64,000 nucleotides of DNA from Linanthus parryae (GCA_023055425.1 JALGPY010000010.1:49905863-49969862); one strand, 5' to 3'. Shown: positions 1-13,099, counted from the stretch's first letter. The notes: generated by a model not told the origin, from the letters alone. Made by a program: numbers and translations.

Positions 1-1589
1 TTTCTGCACGAATTTTGTCAACCTCTTCCATATCTAGATTTCGTTGGGCAATCTCCAAATAAGTTTCTGTGGTAACTGATTGTGGGAACTCATGGGCTTT
101 GATGAAGAAACCGAACTCATGAAGCTTTTTGAAGGTAGTGGGAAGGGATCTCATAGTGGGGTGTTGGGAATGATCACTAGTCAGAGATGGAAGAGAAATT
201 GATTGGTGGAGTGAGGACGGTAAAAATTGTTCTGAGAAGCATTGAGGGGTTTTTGTAGTAATGATGGGAGGCAACCGCCGCAACTCTTGAAGCAAAGAGT
301 CGTGAAAATTTTGTGGGTTTTCAAGGTGCGTGCTCTGATTAAGTGTGGAACAACTTCCCATATTGGAATCCAAAACGATTGGGATTACATGAGGAATCTG
401 GGAGGAAAAAGGTCAGCAAGATTAAATGCGGCCTGAATGTGATTCATCCCATGAATCAAGAAAGAAGTATTAACTGTTGGTTCATGCATCGACTGAATTT
501 GTGGGGCTATAAGAGGAGGCTCCGAAGAAGGGGTAGTTCTGTTTCACATATCAGAATTGTGGAACATTTCAGTGGGAGTGTGAAAATTTTCCTCAGAGGG
601 TGAAGAAAGGTCTTGCATGGTGAATGTAAGACCTTGAGGTGGTCCTTGATTGGGGTCAACTAGTGGGGATTTCATGGAAGGAATACACAGGGGTGATTCG
701 GGCATCAAAAGACATAGTCCGAAAAGAGCCATGTTTGTCATGAGCCAAAAGGTTTTTGGTGAACATTTGTCTCTGAGGGTTGATATGCATAGGAAAAGAG
801 GCGAGAATGGGATTTCATGTACTTGGCTTCTAAACCATCTAAAACTTCCACCGGGCTTCTTTTGCAATTCTTGTTAAAGTGCCCAATCTTGCCACATCTA
901 TAGCAGATTTTGAAAATCCTCTCATAGTAGAAATAGACCCATTTCTTCTTATCTTCATTAGGAACCATAAGGTAAGCCCCCGGAACCAAAGAATCGTCAA
1001 TCTTGACTCTAGATTTGATTTTAAGAGCTTGCATGTTTCTTACTCTTTCAAAAGTCCAATTAACAACAATCAAATCACCAGCTAAATTTCTCAAACTTTC
1101 AGCCATTTCATAATCGAACCCTTCAAAAGAAATATTTGGGACTTGGAATCAAAGATCAGCTGTAGAAAAATCAACTTCACAAAACGCTTGGTTGGGTTTT
1201 CTTTCCTTGAAAACTAAAGACAAGCCATGCATGGTGATAACAGATTTATTTAGGAAAAATTGTTTGTCTTCCTTCTTTAGAAAATGGAACTAGGTAAAAG
1301 GTTACTTTCTTCTCGATCCAAATAAAACCATGAGTTTTCTAGGCTTTACTAATCTCATTTTGCATGACAACAGGTGAAAGAGATTGATTCCTATGAACAT
1401 GGCTATCAGAGAGTCCTTCAACAATTCTCTGAAGGTGAAAACCTTCATAGGATTGAGTGAAAAAATTGACCCTCTTTCATCTAGCATTTCGTCCATGGAA
1501 TCATTTGAAGAAGGGCTATTTGAATGAAAGCAATAAGGATTTGACATGAAGAAGGGAAAGCAAGCACAAAGAGCAAGAGACACAAGCAA
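1..1589 (-). pseudogene. LINE ORF1 remnant (DUF4283-like plus zinc knuckle), left copy
   Basis: Minus-strand remains of a plant L1-type LINE ORF1, which encodes a nucleic-acid-binding protein that coats LINE RNA. The N-terminal part (about 1302-1530) has a DERGSIFSLNPMKVF segment and is followed by DUF4283-like sequence. The stretch 738-1106 includes a CX2CX4HX4C zinc knuckle (CYRCGKIGHFNKNC). The reading frame changes several times, so no full ORF1 exists. The same arrangement occurs at about 53051-54640, where a truncated ORF2 follows. Here ORF2 would lie left of base 1, outside the window. The family call is confident; exact ORF limits are not. Confidence 0.7.
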
Positions 1590-2084
1590 CTAACATGCAA
1601 TCAAAGATAAGAGAAGAGGAGTGATTAAAACAGAGAAGCCTAAGCGATAGCTAAATAGGCCAATTCCTGCAGAAGATCAGAAAAAAAGATAAGATTAGCA
1701 GAAGTGAATGAATAAAACATAATATATGAAGAAGGAGATGCAAGAAACAAGACAAGCAAATAATAATGCATAAATATTCGAATTGGACAGATTCATTGCC
1801 ATGCAAATTGATTAAACAAAGAGGCAAGTGGAGTTAAAAAGATTAAAGAACTTGAATAAAGAAAGTAATGATGATATGGGGAGAGTCTAATTGGGGAGGC
1901 GATTTTTGGTTAATGTGTGCAAGAAAGGAAGACGAAGGAACGAGGCTTAAGGAGCATAGGGGAGTGACTCATCTAGAGAGGGAGAGAGCAGCTCTTTGTC
2001 TTTAATCTATCTATTTGTTCTTAATACCACGTTAATGAGCGAGAAGTTAAAATTGAAAACTCAATCCATCGAATAGTTGACAAG
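1590..2084. other. Purine-rich non-coding 5' flank of the LINE, left copy
   Basis: AG-rich sequence with no credible ORF, matching 54641-55133 of the right copy. It probably includes the LINE 5' untranslated region (transcription leftward) and adjoining unique DNA. No promoter could be pinned down. Confidence 0.5.
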
Positions 2085-2345
2085 ATGCCTTTAGCTTTTG
2101 CATGTAAGGGGTCGACTGTGCTGCATGACCTAGAATGGAAGTGTCGTGATATTTCTTATGAGTCCAGGCAATGAAAGATTTCGGAATCAGGCTTCCAAGA
2201 GGCGTATACTAAGAAAACATTAGGTTCTATAGTGTGAAGAACCCTGTTGACAGAGGGAATTTATTCTAAAATAATTGAGCATGACTTGGAACTGACACTC
2301 TATGCTGCTATATCCATTTGCAACATGCGGTACGAGACTGTTTAG
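2085..2345 (+). pseudogene. Unidentified short reading frame, broken left copy
   Basis: This is the left-copy counterpart of the intact 82-codon frame at 55134-55382. Read from the ATG at 2085 it has an extra 15 bases near its start, a TGA where the right copy has CGA (Arg), and a second TGA where the right copy has TGG (Trp). The last third (TEGIYSKIIEHDLELTLYAA) is identical in both copies and both end in TAG at the same place. I do not recognise the family. It could be one exon of a larger gene or a chance frame; the two nonsense codons make a functional protein here unlikely. Confidence 0.45.
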
Positions 2346-3006
2346 ATTGGAATCGATGATAAAGATAGACGACTTTTGGTGAAGATTTGGTTGTCTTGTG
2401 TTTGAGTTCATGACAATGGAATTTTTTGTATCGTATTTATCAATGGGTTACTATGAAGATGAGTGAAACCTGATCACCCGTTCCTGATAAAACGTTGGAT
2501 AAAGAATAAAATCATTCAACGTGACTGGGGTGAGATTGAATTTTGCTAAAATTGTATTATTATTTTCTTTTTGTATATTTAGTTTACAATATTTTATGAA
2601 AATTTTGTCGACATAATAAATCGAATAAAAATTACTTGATCTGTTTCGCCAGAATCTTCTCAATTGAGTTTAGGGGTCACTTTGACCGACTAATTTGACT
2701 CACAATATGATACTAAAATTTTCTATTTTGTGTTATAATATTGTAATGTTAAAAAAAATTACAGTGAAGATTATGAAGAAATGAGATAGTGTATTATGCG
2801 TTAGTTTGAATAAGGAGGTTTACTGGTTTGGTTAGCCGAACCTCTGTGACGTTTAAATAGAATGTTTTTTTTCAGGTTGTCTTGAGTCTTGTCACCGGTT
2901 GAGTATTATATTTTTCTTAAAACATTTCTAGCCTTCTCAGTCACCGACTGTGCATCAATGGTCGGCTTATGCTGAGTCCGGTGCCCGACTGCTACAAAAC
3001 CGGTGC
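2346..3006. other. Non-coding stretch ending at the retrotransposon insertion site
   Basis: AT-rich sequence with no supported gene, matching 55383-56065. The last 120 bases contain repeated CCGGTGCCC-type words and a GTCGGCTTATGCTGAGTCCG segment, also conserved in the right copy. The three-LTR array is inserted directly after the CCAGG at 3007-3011. Confidence 0.6.
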
Positions 3007-3011
3007 CCAGG
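3007..3011. repeat. Target-site duplication, left (CCAGG)
   Basis: CCAGG directly precedes the TGTCACACC terminus of the first LTR. The same five bases follow the last LTR at 20672-20676. The right-copy empty site reads GCCCAGGTCTAATTTGAAGC with a single CCAGG. Confidence 0.9.
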
Positions 3012-5870
3012 TGTCACACCCCTCTCCCGACGACCCCGATTAGCGGGACGGAAGTGCGACAGACTCCGGTGATGCCTTAACTCATCGAGGGGCTAAACAA
3101 AGTAATTTATGAAAAGTAGCTTTAATATTTGTTTTTTTTCGTTAGCGGAAGCGTATCTAAGAAAACATTTAGGGGTCGTCAAGTATAAAAATAAGAAGTT
3201 GATTGGGAGAGAAAATAAGTACTGTTTCATATGAAAAGTTCCAAAAAAAAAAACATGTACTTGTAAATAACGATTATTTAGCCCGCTCGACTTGTGACAT
3301 GACAGAGCATAATTCGAGGGTAGCGAGGGATACCAACAAACTTAGTCCATGAGTCATACATACATAGTTCCACTTTATACATAGCCAAAAGCGTCCTTAG
3401 GCCAAAATATGCTAACATAGCTTACACATTCAAAAGAAAGTTCATAGATATCCTACACGACATAGCTTAGGTATCCAAACAAAGCAGCCACACCTCAAGC
3501 AAGTTAATCACTCTAGGGCGTTCTCGGTCTCCTTGTTACCTGAAAAACATAAAGTCCCAAAAGGGTGAGCTCAACTAGCTCAGTGAGTTACGGTTACGTC
3601 CCTCCGTAGGTTTGGAAAACGAAAAGGCTAAACTTATTTCATGGACATGAATTAAATCATTTCATAAACTTGAGAATAATATTATTTCATAGAATTTAAA
3701 AGCGTAACATGTGTAACTGAGAACATACTTGCAGGAATCATACTAGTTTTTTCTTAGGCCCGTGATAACCATCATGACATAACGTAACGTAGGGACATGT
3801 CCAACACGACGGCTCGTGAGGCGACGCGTGCCTGCTTATATTGCCTCGGCAAAAGGTCCATAGCCTGCCTATACCCGACAGGGGGTTTCACTCCGGTATC
3901 GTGGCCTTTCTAAAACGTGTCTTGAGTCATAAAGAATTATCTTAAATCATTTATTGTGTCCATGGGGTCATAAAAATCGTTTATGAGTACAAATCGTGTT
4001 GCAAATAACAATTGAACATTTATAATTTGGAGCATTTCATCATAAACATTGAAACATGTAAATCATGTCATGGGACTAATTTAAAACGTATACATATCGA
4101 AACAATAAGTGAGGCTGGGTACAAACTTTGGGAAGTAAAGTAACTCACCTCGCTACGCCCGAATTAGTCTCAACTCTAAGAATCTTACCGCGGAGCTTAG
4201 CTAGGTCCTAACTTGATCTAGATACACATAACACAAGAATATAGAAGAATAACATAAGTGTCGCGAATCACACATACTTCCTAGTACTACATGCATTGCA
4301 ACATAGGGGATTCATAACGTGCCACTTACAAAAACTATAGAATTTACTAACTAAAATGGTAAAAATATCTTATAAACATAATAAAATATAATTTGGACCC
4401 AAACTTAAAGTTTGTAAAACTTATATGAAAAAGTTTTTACATTTTACTTGTAGGCAAAGTGTAACCATCGATAGTTCACAAATTCATATATAATTCAAAA
4501 TAATTATCCGGGACTCGAAATTTTTACGTTACATAGATAAAGAGTTCACCTATAACATACTGTAATATCAAGAATTATAAAATTTTCTAAATATTTTTAA
4601 AGATAATATTTCGGATTAGTTTTAGTACAAAAACATGGGCTGGTAGCAGCCTTGGAAATAAATTCATAAAATATTCATACAAATTCAAAAAATTATAAAA
4701 TTGTTACAGTAGGTAGATAACATGTATGGGAACAACATATCCAAATTTTGTAAGAATTGAAGTAGTTTAAGTACATGAAATTGATGATTTACCGGACTGG
4801 TTTAGAGTTGAATAGAGTATTAAAACAGACCCGGTTTTTGGTGGATTAAAAATTCAATTTAAGTCAATTTGTTATGAAATTTTTACTGTAAACATATCAC
4901 ATGCAAATACACCAACTGTAATTTTTTCATAATTTTCTAAAAGTTCTAAATATTTTTCCTAATTTTGTGAAAATGGACTCAAAACATGAGTTTTGTGATT
5001 TTTCATACTCCAAAACTTGATGCATGAAGAAATTGCTTTACAAAAACATGAAATTACATCAAAAACTCTAAAATCACCTACTTAAAGCTAGTCATAACAT
5101 ATTCTTCTATGATCCTAAGTGTGATTACTCATTAAACTTGTTTTTTGTTGACATGCATGAACAATCTACATGAATGGAAGTGAAAACTAGATTCACAAGA
5201 TGTATTTTGTACCTTGAATAGTGATGATGAGATTGTGTTGGTGCCTCATAGCCTCTTAAAGTGGAGCTTTTAGCATAACTTGATGGAAATTATGAAGAAA
5301 ATGAGGGTTGATCCTTCAATTTTGGGAATTTTGGAGAAGATTTAGGACATGGAGCTAGAATGGGGGAAAAGTCTCATAAGAGAAGAGAGAAACAATAGAA
5401 GAGATGGACGGATGAGTTTGGGAGGAGGAGGAGAAAGTGGAGAAGGAGTGGGGTGACAAGTGTTGAGGGGGAGATGACACATGTCATGGGTAGTTCATGC
5501 AAAATGGGGGAATGGATTTGGTGCAACAATTGCACCAATTCTATGACTCTATGAGCTTCCAAATTCGGCAAGTATAGACATGTGACTACTTGTGTGGAAA
5601 AACTAATACGTAATACTTGTACAATTTCAACACACTATCATACATACTAAACAAATTTTAATTATTCACATAACATTCCTCCAACTTATTTCTTGGTTAT
5701 GCATAACACCAAAGAAACTTAAGAATCAACAATTTAGCACCCACATGAACATTTTATCAAAAATAGTTACTTAATCTAATTGGGCACATAATAATAGTAA
5801 TACTATTTAACTAAACGATTAATAGCAATTAATAAATAATTTCATAACTTAAATATTTAGGGTTACCACA
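3012..5870 (-). repeat. LTR 1 (3' LTR of left unit), 2859 bp
   Basis: Bounded by TG...CA termini: plus-strand start TGTCACACC, end GGGTTACCACA. It differs from LTR2 and LTR3 at about 14 shared positions and so is the outlier of the three. A TTTATA at 3374-3379 reads TATAAA on the coding strand about 370 bases before the LTR 3' end, a possible but unproven TATA box; other AT-rich candidates exist. A 65-codon minus-strand frame at 5374-5571 is conserved in all three LTRs. Confidence 0.9.
5374..5571 (-). other. 65-codon frame conserved in LTR1
   Basis: This frame near the 5' end of the LTR (coding orientation) has the same translation in LTR1, LTR2 (12590-12787) and LTR3 (20175-20372). It is leucine-rich, with an HFLLLLPNSSVHLFYCFSLLL-like tail that could span a membrane. 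Identity mostly reflects the youth of the LTRs, so it is not evidence of coding function. I do not recognise it. Confidence 0.2.
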
Positions 5871-5883
5871 TCCTACCCACCTT
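5871..5883 (-). promoter_or_regulatory. Polypurine tract, left unit
   Basis: On the minus strand AAGGTGGGTAGGA lies directly upstream of the TGTGGTAACC start of LTR1, the expected position for plus-strand DNA priming during reverse transcription. The same tract occurs at 13087-13099. Confidence 0.7.
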
Positions 5884-5914
5884 AGAGAGAGTTTGTCCCC
5901 AAACTCGAGCTTCC

Positions 5915-8900
5915 TCAGTTGAAAAGGTGCGGATACTTTGACCTTATCTCATCCTCACGCTCCCACGTTGCTTCTTCAACCGCATGATTTCTCCAAAGAA
6001 CCTTCACCAACGGTATGACTTTACTCCTCAAAACTTGATCCCTTTGCGCTAAGATCTCCACGGGCACCTCCTGGTATGTAAGATCCTCTTGCACGTTCAG
6101 TGGCTCATACTCTATCACATGGCTCGGATCGTACACATACTTTTTAAGCATGGACACGTGAAATACATTGTGTACTTTCTCCATTTCAGGGGGTAACGCC
6201 AAGCGATAAGCAACTGGTCCTACCCTTTCTAGAATCTCAAATGGTCCAACATAGCGAGGGCTTAGTTTTCCTTTCTTACTAAAACGCATCACACCCTTGG
6301 TTGGAGACACTTTCAGAAACACGTGGTCTCCCACACCAAACTCTAGTTCCCTTCTTCGGTTGTCACTATAACTTTTCTGGCGGCTTTGAGCTGTTTTAAG
6401 ACGTTCCTGGATAGTTCGAATCTTTTCGGTTGTCATCTGCACCAACTCTGGACCATACAATTTTCTTTCACCCACCTCTGCCCAACAAATAGGTGACCTG
6501 CACTTCCTTCCATACAACGCCTCGAAGGGAGCCATCTTGATACTTGCTTGGAAGCTATTATTGTAAGCAAATTCGATCAAGGAAGGGTGTTCCTCCCATC
6601 CTCCCTTGAAATCCAAAACACAAAGGCGAAGCAAATCTTCAAGCGTCTGAATAACCCTTTCTGATTGACCATCTGTCTGAGGATGAAAAGCTGTGCTAAA
6701 GTTCAACTTCGTACCTAAAGCCTCCTGTAGTCCCTTCCAAAACCTTGATACAAACCTCGGATCGCGGTCTGACACAATAGAAACCGGTATCCCATGCAGA
6801 CGAATAATTTCTTGAATATACAATTGAGCCAGCTTCTGTAGTGAATGAGTCATCTTCACGGCCAAGAAATGAGCTGATTTAGTCAGTCGATCGACTATAA
6901 CCCAAATAGCATTGTTTCCACATGACGATCTCGGAAGCCCAGTGACGAAATCCATCGTTATGTGCTCCCACTTCCACTCAGGAATAGGAAGGGGTTGCAG
7001 AAGTCCTCCTGGTTGTTGGTGTTCTGCCTTGACTTGCTGACAATGAAGACATCGAGCCACGAAGTCTGTGATCTCTCGCTTCATTCCCGTCCACCAGAAA
7101 AGCTCGTGAAGGTCCTGGTACATCTTGGTGGATCCTGGGTGTACAGCGAAGCTGGAGTAGTGAGCTTGTTGGAGTACTCTATGCTTGATCTCTGGATCAT
7201 TTGGGACACATACACGACCATGGTACTTCAGGATTCCATCATGGATAGAGAAATCAGTATTCCTTCCTTCAGTCACTTCATCTCGAATCTTTACAAGAGT
7301 AGGATCATTCTGCTGTGCTTCTCGAATCTCGTCTATCAGTGCGGGTTGGACCGTGAGTGCATATACGCAACTAGATGTTCCATGAGGGATTACTTCCAGT
7401 TCTAGCTTCTCGATTTCCTCTTTTAGCCTTTCTTGTGTAGTGAGGAGGTAAGTGAGGTTTCCGGAAGATTTCCTACTCAAGGCGTCTGCCACAACATTAG
7501 CCTTCCCCGGGTGATAGTGAATGGTGAGATCGTAGTCCTTCATTAACTCCAGCCACCTCCGTTGTCTCATGTTCAACTCCTTCTGAGTGAATAAATACTT
7601 AAGGCTCTTACGATCCGTGTAAATCTCGCAAGACTCCCCGTACAGATAGTGTCGCCAGATCTTAAGAGCAAAGATCACCGCCGCGAGTTCTGGTTCATGC
7701 GTTGGGTAATTCACTTCATAGGGTTTCAGTTGCCTAGAAGCATAAGCAATCACCTTTCCATTCTGCATTAGAACACACCCTAAACCTTTCTTTGAGGCAT
7801 CACTATATATAACAAATCCTCCTGATCCGCTAGGCAATGCCAAGATGGGAGCTGACACCAGTCTATTCTTCAATTCCTGAAAACTATTTTCACACTCATC
7901 AGTCCATTGAAATGGCACTTCCTTCCGCGTGAGCCTGGTTAATGGGGACGCCAACAAAGAGAAATCCTTTACAAATCTCCGGTAATAACCCGCTAGTCCA
8001 AGGAAACTACGAATTTCTGGAACATTGGTCGGTCTAGGCCAGTTCACTACTGCTTCAACCTTCTGCGGGTCTACCGATATCCCATCCTTTGACACGACAT
8101 GTCCTAAAAATGATATATGTTGCAACCAAAACTCGCACTTACTAAACTTTGCATACAACTTCTTTTCCCGTAGGGTCTGCAGCACAACTCGCAAATGTCG
8201 GTCATGATCCTCCTCGCTCTTAGAGTAAACCAAGATGTCATCAATGAAGACTATAATGAAGTCATCTATATACGGCTGGAATACCCTATTCATTAAATCC
8301 ATAAACGCTGCAGGGGCATTGGTCAAGCCGAATGGCATCACAAGAAACTAATAGTGGCCATATCTAGTGCGAAATGCACTCTTGGGTACATCATCAGCTT
8401 TGATGCGTAACTGGTGGTATCCTGACCTCAAGTCAATCTTAGAAAATACCTTAGCTCCCTGTAACTGGTCAAACAAGTCATCAATTCTTGGCAACGGGTA
8501 CTTATTCTTTATGGTGACCTTGTTCAATTCCCTATAATCAATGCATAACCTCATTGTACCATCCTTCTTCTTGACAAATAAAACAGGTGCTCCCCAAGGC
8601 GAGGTACTAGGCCTTATAAACCCCTTATCAAGCAGTTCCTGAATCTGTACCTTTAACTCTCTCAATTCCGCAGGGGCCATTCTATATGGGGCTTTCGAGA
8701 TAGGTGAGGTTCCGGGAATCACATCAATACTAAACTCAATTTCTCTCTCTGGAGGTAAATTGGTTAAGTCATCAGGGAAAACATCTTGGTATTCATTTAC
8801 TACCGGAATATCCTTAGGACTGAGCTCTTTGGATGATCTGTCCAAAATCCAAGCAAGGTAACCCTGACACCCTTTCTTGAGTAGCTTATTCGCTTTCATA

Positions 8901-10384
8901 GCGGACAACACGTAAGGTGGGGATACTACTCCATCTCCTGAAAAGGTAAACTCTGACATCCCTGGAATGCAAAATACGACCTTCTTGTTCGAACAATCTA
9001 TGGTGGCATGATTTAAGGTAAGCCAATCCATTCCCAAGATAACGTCAAAGTCATGAATTCCTAAGGGTATCAGGTCGACAACTAAAGGGATCCCATCTAC
9101 CACAATTCCACATTTACGATATACGGAGGAACTACCCAAGGTTATGCCAGCAGGTGTAGACACACTAAGCGTAAAGCCTAACGGTTCCGGAGACTTATGG
9201 ATATTACCAACAAAATGAGAAGCAACAAAAGAATGGCTAGAACCAGAATCAATTAACACATGAGCGGGAGTTGCTTCAATAGGTAAAGTACCTGCCACGA
9301 CGGATGCAGCTGCCTGAACGTCACCAGGAACTAGGGCAAAAGCTCTACCCTGTCGATTCTGTGGGGCTCCAGTAGGTTGAGGCTGGTGAACTGAAACACT
9401 TGGTGCGTTGGAGGGAGTTGTCTTAGCAGTTGGGCATTCTTTCAAAACGTGACCTGGCTTCCCGCATCGATAACACACGTTGGAACCAAAGTAGCATGCA
9501 CCCCTATGAAGCTTGTTGCACTTAGAACATCGTGGGTAGCTACCACTTGTGTTGGATGAAGCGCTCTTACTGAAGTTGGAACCGCTGCCCTGCTTCTTGA
9601 AAGACGTGCTTTGATTTGGCCCAATCCTCTGAGTATTCTTGCTCGTGTCATTCCTCTTTTTCTGCTCCCTCTGTCTGTTGAACTCCTCAGTTCCCCTTTC
9701 AGCCATCATTGCTCGCTCCACGACTTCATTGTAGGTTGGAAGCTTCAGTAGTTCAACCCTGTTCCTGATGCCCATGCGAAGACCGCTTTCAAACTTACGT
9801 GCTTTCTTCCCCTCGGTATCAACCACATACGGAGCGTAACGAGACAGCGTTGTGAACTGAGCCTCATACTGAGCGACTGTGAGGTTCCCCTGGGTGAGAG
9901 TCAAGAACTCGTTTACTTTCATATTCTGTAACGCGGGTGGGAAGTACTTATCATTGAAAGCCTCCACAAACTGGTTCCAGGTGAGGTTTGGACGATTGAG
10001 CTTTAACATCAACCACCACCTATATGCTTCATCCTTAAGGGTGTATGTCGCAAAGTTGACCTTCTGCTGATCATCGCACTGTAGGACATCAAAGTTCTTC
10101 TCCATCTCTAGAAGCCATGATTCAGCGGCTGCCGGATCAGCTGCTCCATTAAACGATGGGGGTCCCAGTGCCTTGAACTTGTCAATCGTCACCCTTGAAC
10201 TACCCGATAGCATTTGCATAAGTCCTTCAACGACTCGCTCCAATCCATGAGAGTTTCCTCCAGCTGATGATCCTCCGCCCTCGTTTCCGGTGTTTGTCTC
10301 ATGTTGCACGTGGCCAGTGGTTCCGTCACCCATAGCGTTGTTGCCGTTCCCGTCTCCCAAACCAATCCTGCTTAGGTGGTTCAT
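5915..10384 (-). pseudogene. Gag-pol polyprotein, left unit; one in-frame stop in RT
   Basis: One reading frame of about 1489 codons interrupted once. The first part (8348-10384, 678 aa) has Gag with a [15 protein letters not shown] capsid-type segment, a CX2CX4HX4C knuckle ([14 protein letters not shown]), an aspartic protease ([10 protein letters not shown], later VILGMDWL) and the start of RT up to RTRYGHY. A TAG codon (8348-8350) stands where relatives have Glu. The frame resumes two codons later and gives the rest of RT ([19 protein letters not shown]), RNase H, a zinc-binding/DDE integrase (PHPQTDG-type region) and a chromodomain-like tail ([14 protein letters not shown]), ending at 5915. 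Relative to the right unit it has RNase H changes HDPE to HEPE and TDHKS to TDRKS. Without readthrough, active RT cannot be made. Confidence 0.9.
8348..8350 (-). other. Premature TAG in RT, left unit
   Basis: Plus-strand CTA at 8348-8350 reads TAG, directly after the YGHY codons and before FLVMPFG. The flanking frame is open on both sides. The identical stop occurs at 15564-15566, so it predates duplication of the internal region. Confidence 0.92.
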
Positions 10385-10581
10385 CGTCCTAGGTGGAAGT
10401 TATAAAATTTTCTTATAACATACTAATATCCCTAAAGCAACGAGCTAACATAATACATGCACACAGAAGCATAAATTTACGTACACGTACTGATGGTACC
10501 AAGAACTTTACGATCATACTTATCTAATAAACACATAAAAGGGTTTCCTAGTATTAATAACTACGGTCTTTATAACCTAGA
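10385..10581 (-). other. Retrotransposon leader between PBS and gag, left unit
   Basis: About 200 bases of untranslated leader between the primer-binding site and the gag ATG at 10384 ([10 protein letters not shown]). The matching leader in the right unit is 17601-17797. No ORF is seen. Confidence 0.7.
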
Positions 10582-10593
10582 GCTCTGATACCA
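10582..10593 (-). promoter_or_regulatory. Primer-binding site (tRNA-iMet), left unit
   Basis: The minus strand reads TGGTATCAGAGC, complementary to the 3' end of plant initiator methionine tRNA, five bases downstream of the LTR2 end. It primes minus-strand DNA synthesis. Confidence 0.88.
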
Positions 10594-10598
10594 CAAAC

Positions 10599-13086
10599 TG
10601 TCACACCCCTCTCCCGACGACCCCGATTAGCGGGACGGAAGTGCGACAGACGCCGGTGATGCCTTAACTCATCGAGGGGCTAAACAAAGTAATTTATGAA
10701 AAGTAGCTTTAATATTTGTTTTTTTTCGTTGGCGGAAGCGTATCTAAGAAAACATTTAGGGGTCGTCAAGTATAAAAATATGAAGTTGATTGGGAGAGAA
10801 AATAAGTACTGTTTCATATGAAAAGTTCCAAAAAAAAAAAACATGTACTTGTAAATAACGATTATTTAGCCCGCTCGACTTGTGACATGACAGAGCATAA
10901 TTCGAGGGTAGCGAGGGATACCAACATGTGTAACTGAGAACATACTTGCAGGAATCATACTAGTTTTTTCTTAGGCCCGTGATAACCATCATGACATAAC
11001 GTAACGTAGGGACATGTCCAACACGACGGCTCGTGAGGCGACGCGTGCCTGCTTATATTGCCCCGGCAAAAGGGCCATAGCCTGCCTATACCCGACAGGG
11101 GGTTTCACTCCGGTATCGTGGCCTTTCTAAAACGTGTCTTGAGTCATAAAGAATTATCTTAAATCATTTATTGTGTCCATGGGGTCATAAAAATCGTTTA
11201 TGAGTACAAATCGTGTTGCAAATAACAATTGAACATTTATAATTTGGAGCATTTCATCATAAACATTGAAACATGTAAATCATGTCATGGGACCAATTTA
11301 AAACGTATACATATCGAAACAATAAGTGAGGCTGGGTACAAACTTTGGGAAGTAAAGTAACTCACCTCGCTACGCCCGAATTAGTCTGAACTCTAAGAAT
11401 CTTACCGCGGAGCTTAGCTAGGTCCTAACTTGATCTAGATACACATAACACAAGAATATAGAAGAATAACATAAGTGTCGCGAATCACACATACTTCCTA
11501 GTACTACATGCATTGCAACATAGGGGATTCATAACGTGCCACTTACAAAAACTATAGAATTTACTAACTAAAATGGTAAAAATATCTTATAAACATAATA
11601 AAATATAATTTGGACCCAAACTTAAAGTTTGTAAAACTTATATGAAAAAGTTTCTACATTTTACTTGTAGGCAAAGTGTAACCATCAATAGTTCACAAAT
11701 TCATATATAATTCAAAATAATTATCCGGGACTCGAAATTTTTACGTTACATATATAAAGAGTTCACCTATAACATACTGTAATATCAAGAATTATAAAAT
11801 TTTCTAAATATTTTTAAAGATAATATTTCGGATTAGTTTTAGTACAAAAACATGGGCTGGTAGCAGCCTTGGAAATAAATTCATAAAATATTCATACAAA
11901 TTCCAAAAATTATAAATTGTTACAGTAGGTAGATAACATGTATGGGAACAACATATCCAAATTTTGTAAGAATTGAAGTAGTTTAAGTACATGAAATTGA
12001 TGATTTACCGGACTGGTTTAGAGTTGAATAGAGTATCAAAACAGACCCGGTTTTTGGTGGATTAAAAATTCAATTTAAGTCAATTTGTTATGAAATTTTT
12101 ACTGTAAACATATCACATGCAAATACACCAACTGTAATTTTTTCATAATTTTCTAAAAATTCTAAATATTTTTCCTAATTTTGTGAAAATGGACTCAAAA
12201 CATGAGTTTTGTGATTTTTCATACTCCAAAACTTGATGCATGAAGAAATTGCTTTACAAAAACATGAAATAACATCAAAAACTCTAAAATCACCTACTTA
12301 AAGCTAGTCATAACATATTCTTCTATGATCCTAAGTGTGATTACTCATTAAACTTGTTTTTTGTTGACATGCATGAACAATCTACATGAATGGAAGTGAA
12401 AACTAGATTCACAAGATGTATTTTGTACCTTGAATAGTGATGATGAGATTGTGTTGGTGCCTCCTAGCCTCTTAAAGTGGAGCTTTTAGCATAACTTGAT
12501 GGAAATTATGAAGAAAATGAGGGTTGATCCTTCAATTTTGGGAATTTTGGAGAAGATTTAGGACATGGAGCTAGAATGGGGGAAAAGTCTCATAAGAGAA
12601 GAGAGAAACAATAGAAGAGATGGACGGATGAGTTTGGGAGGAGGAGGAGAAAGTGGAGAAGGAGTGGGGTGACAAGTGTTGAGGGGGAGATGACACATGT
12701 CATGGGTAGTTCATGCAAAATGGGGGAATGGATTTGGTGCAACAATTGCACCAATTCTATGACTCTATGAGCTTCCAAATTCGGCAAGTATAGACATGTG
12801 ACTACTTGTGTGGAAAAACTACTACGTAATACTTGTACAATTTCAACACACTATCATACATACTAAACAAATTTTAATTATTCACATAACATTCCTCCAA
12901 CTTATTTCTTGGTTATGCATAACACCAAAGAAACTTAAGAATCAACAATTTAGCACCCACATGAACATTTTATCAAAAATAGTTACTTAATCTAATTGGG
13001 CACATAATAATAGTAATACTATTTAACTAAACGATTAATAGAAATTAATAAATAATTTCATAACTTAAATATTTAGGGTTACCACA
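10599..13086 (-). repeat. LTR 2 (shared middle LTR), 2488 bp with 371-bp deletion
   Basis: TG...CA termini as in LTR1. Relative to LTR1 it lacks 371 bases (equivalent to 3339-3709), leaving TACCAACA joined to TGTGTAACTG; AACA borders both ends of the lost piece. It serves as 3' LTR of the right unit and 5' LTR of the left unit. It shares about 14 variant positions with LTR3 against LTR1, so it is nearly LTR3-like from end to end. No target-site duplication flanks it. Confidence 0.9.
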
Positions 13087-13099
13087 TCCTACCCACCTT
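13087..13099 (-). promoter_or_regulatory. Polypurine tract, right unit
   Basis: Same AAGGTGGGTAGGA tract on the minus strand directly upstream of the LTR2 start. Confidence 0.7.

Noticed and set aside
6962..7405. 147-codon plus-strand frame antisense to integrase (also at 14178-14621)
   Set aside because: It is a shadow of the minus-strand gag-pol frame and has no independent domain.
8348..8350. The RT stop as programmed translational readthrough
   Set aside because: It is located within the RT palm rather than between gag and pol, where such control occurs in retroelements; a nonsense mutation is simpler.
12590..12787. 65-codon LTR frame as a real gene because it is identical in three places
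   Set aside because: All three copies are in LTRs under 1 percent apart, so identity carries no evidence of selection.
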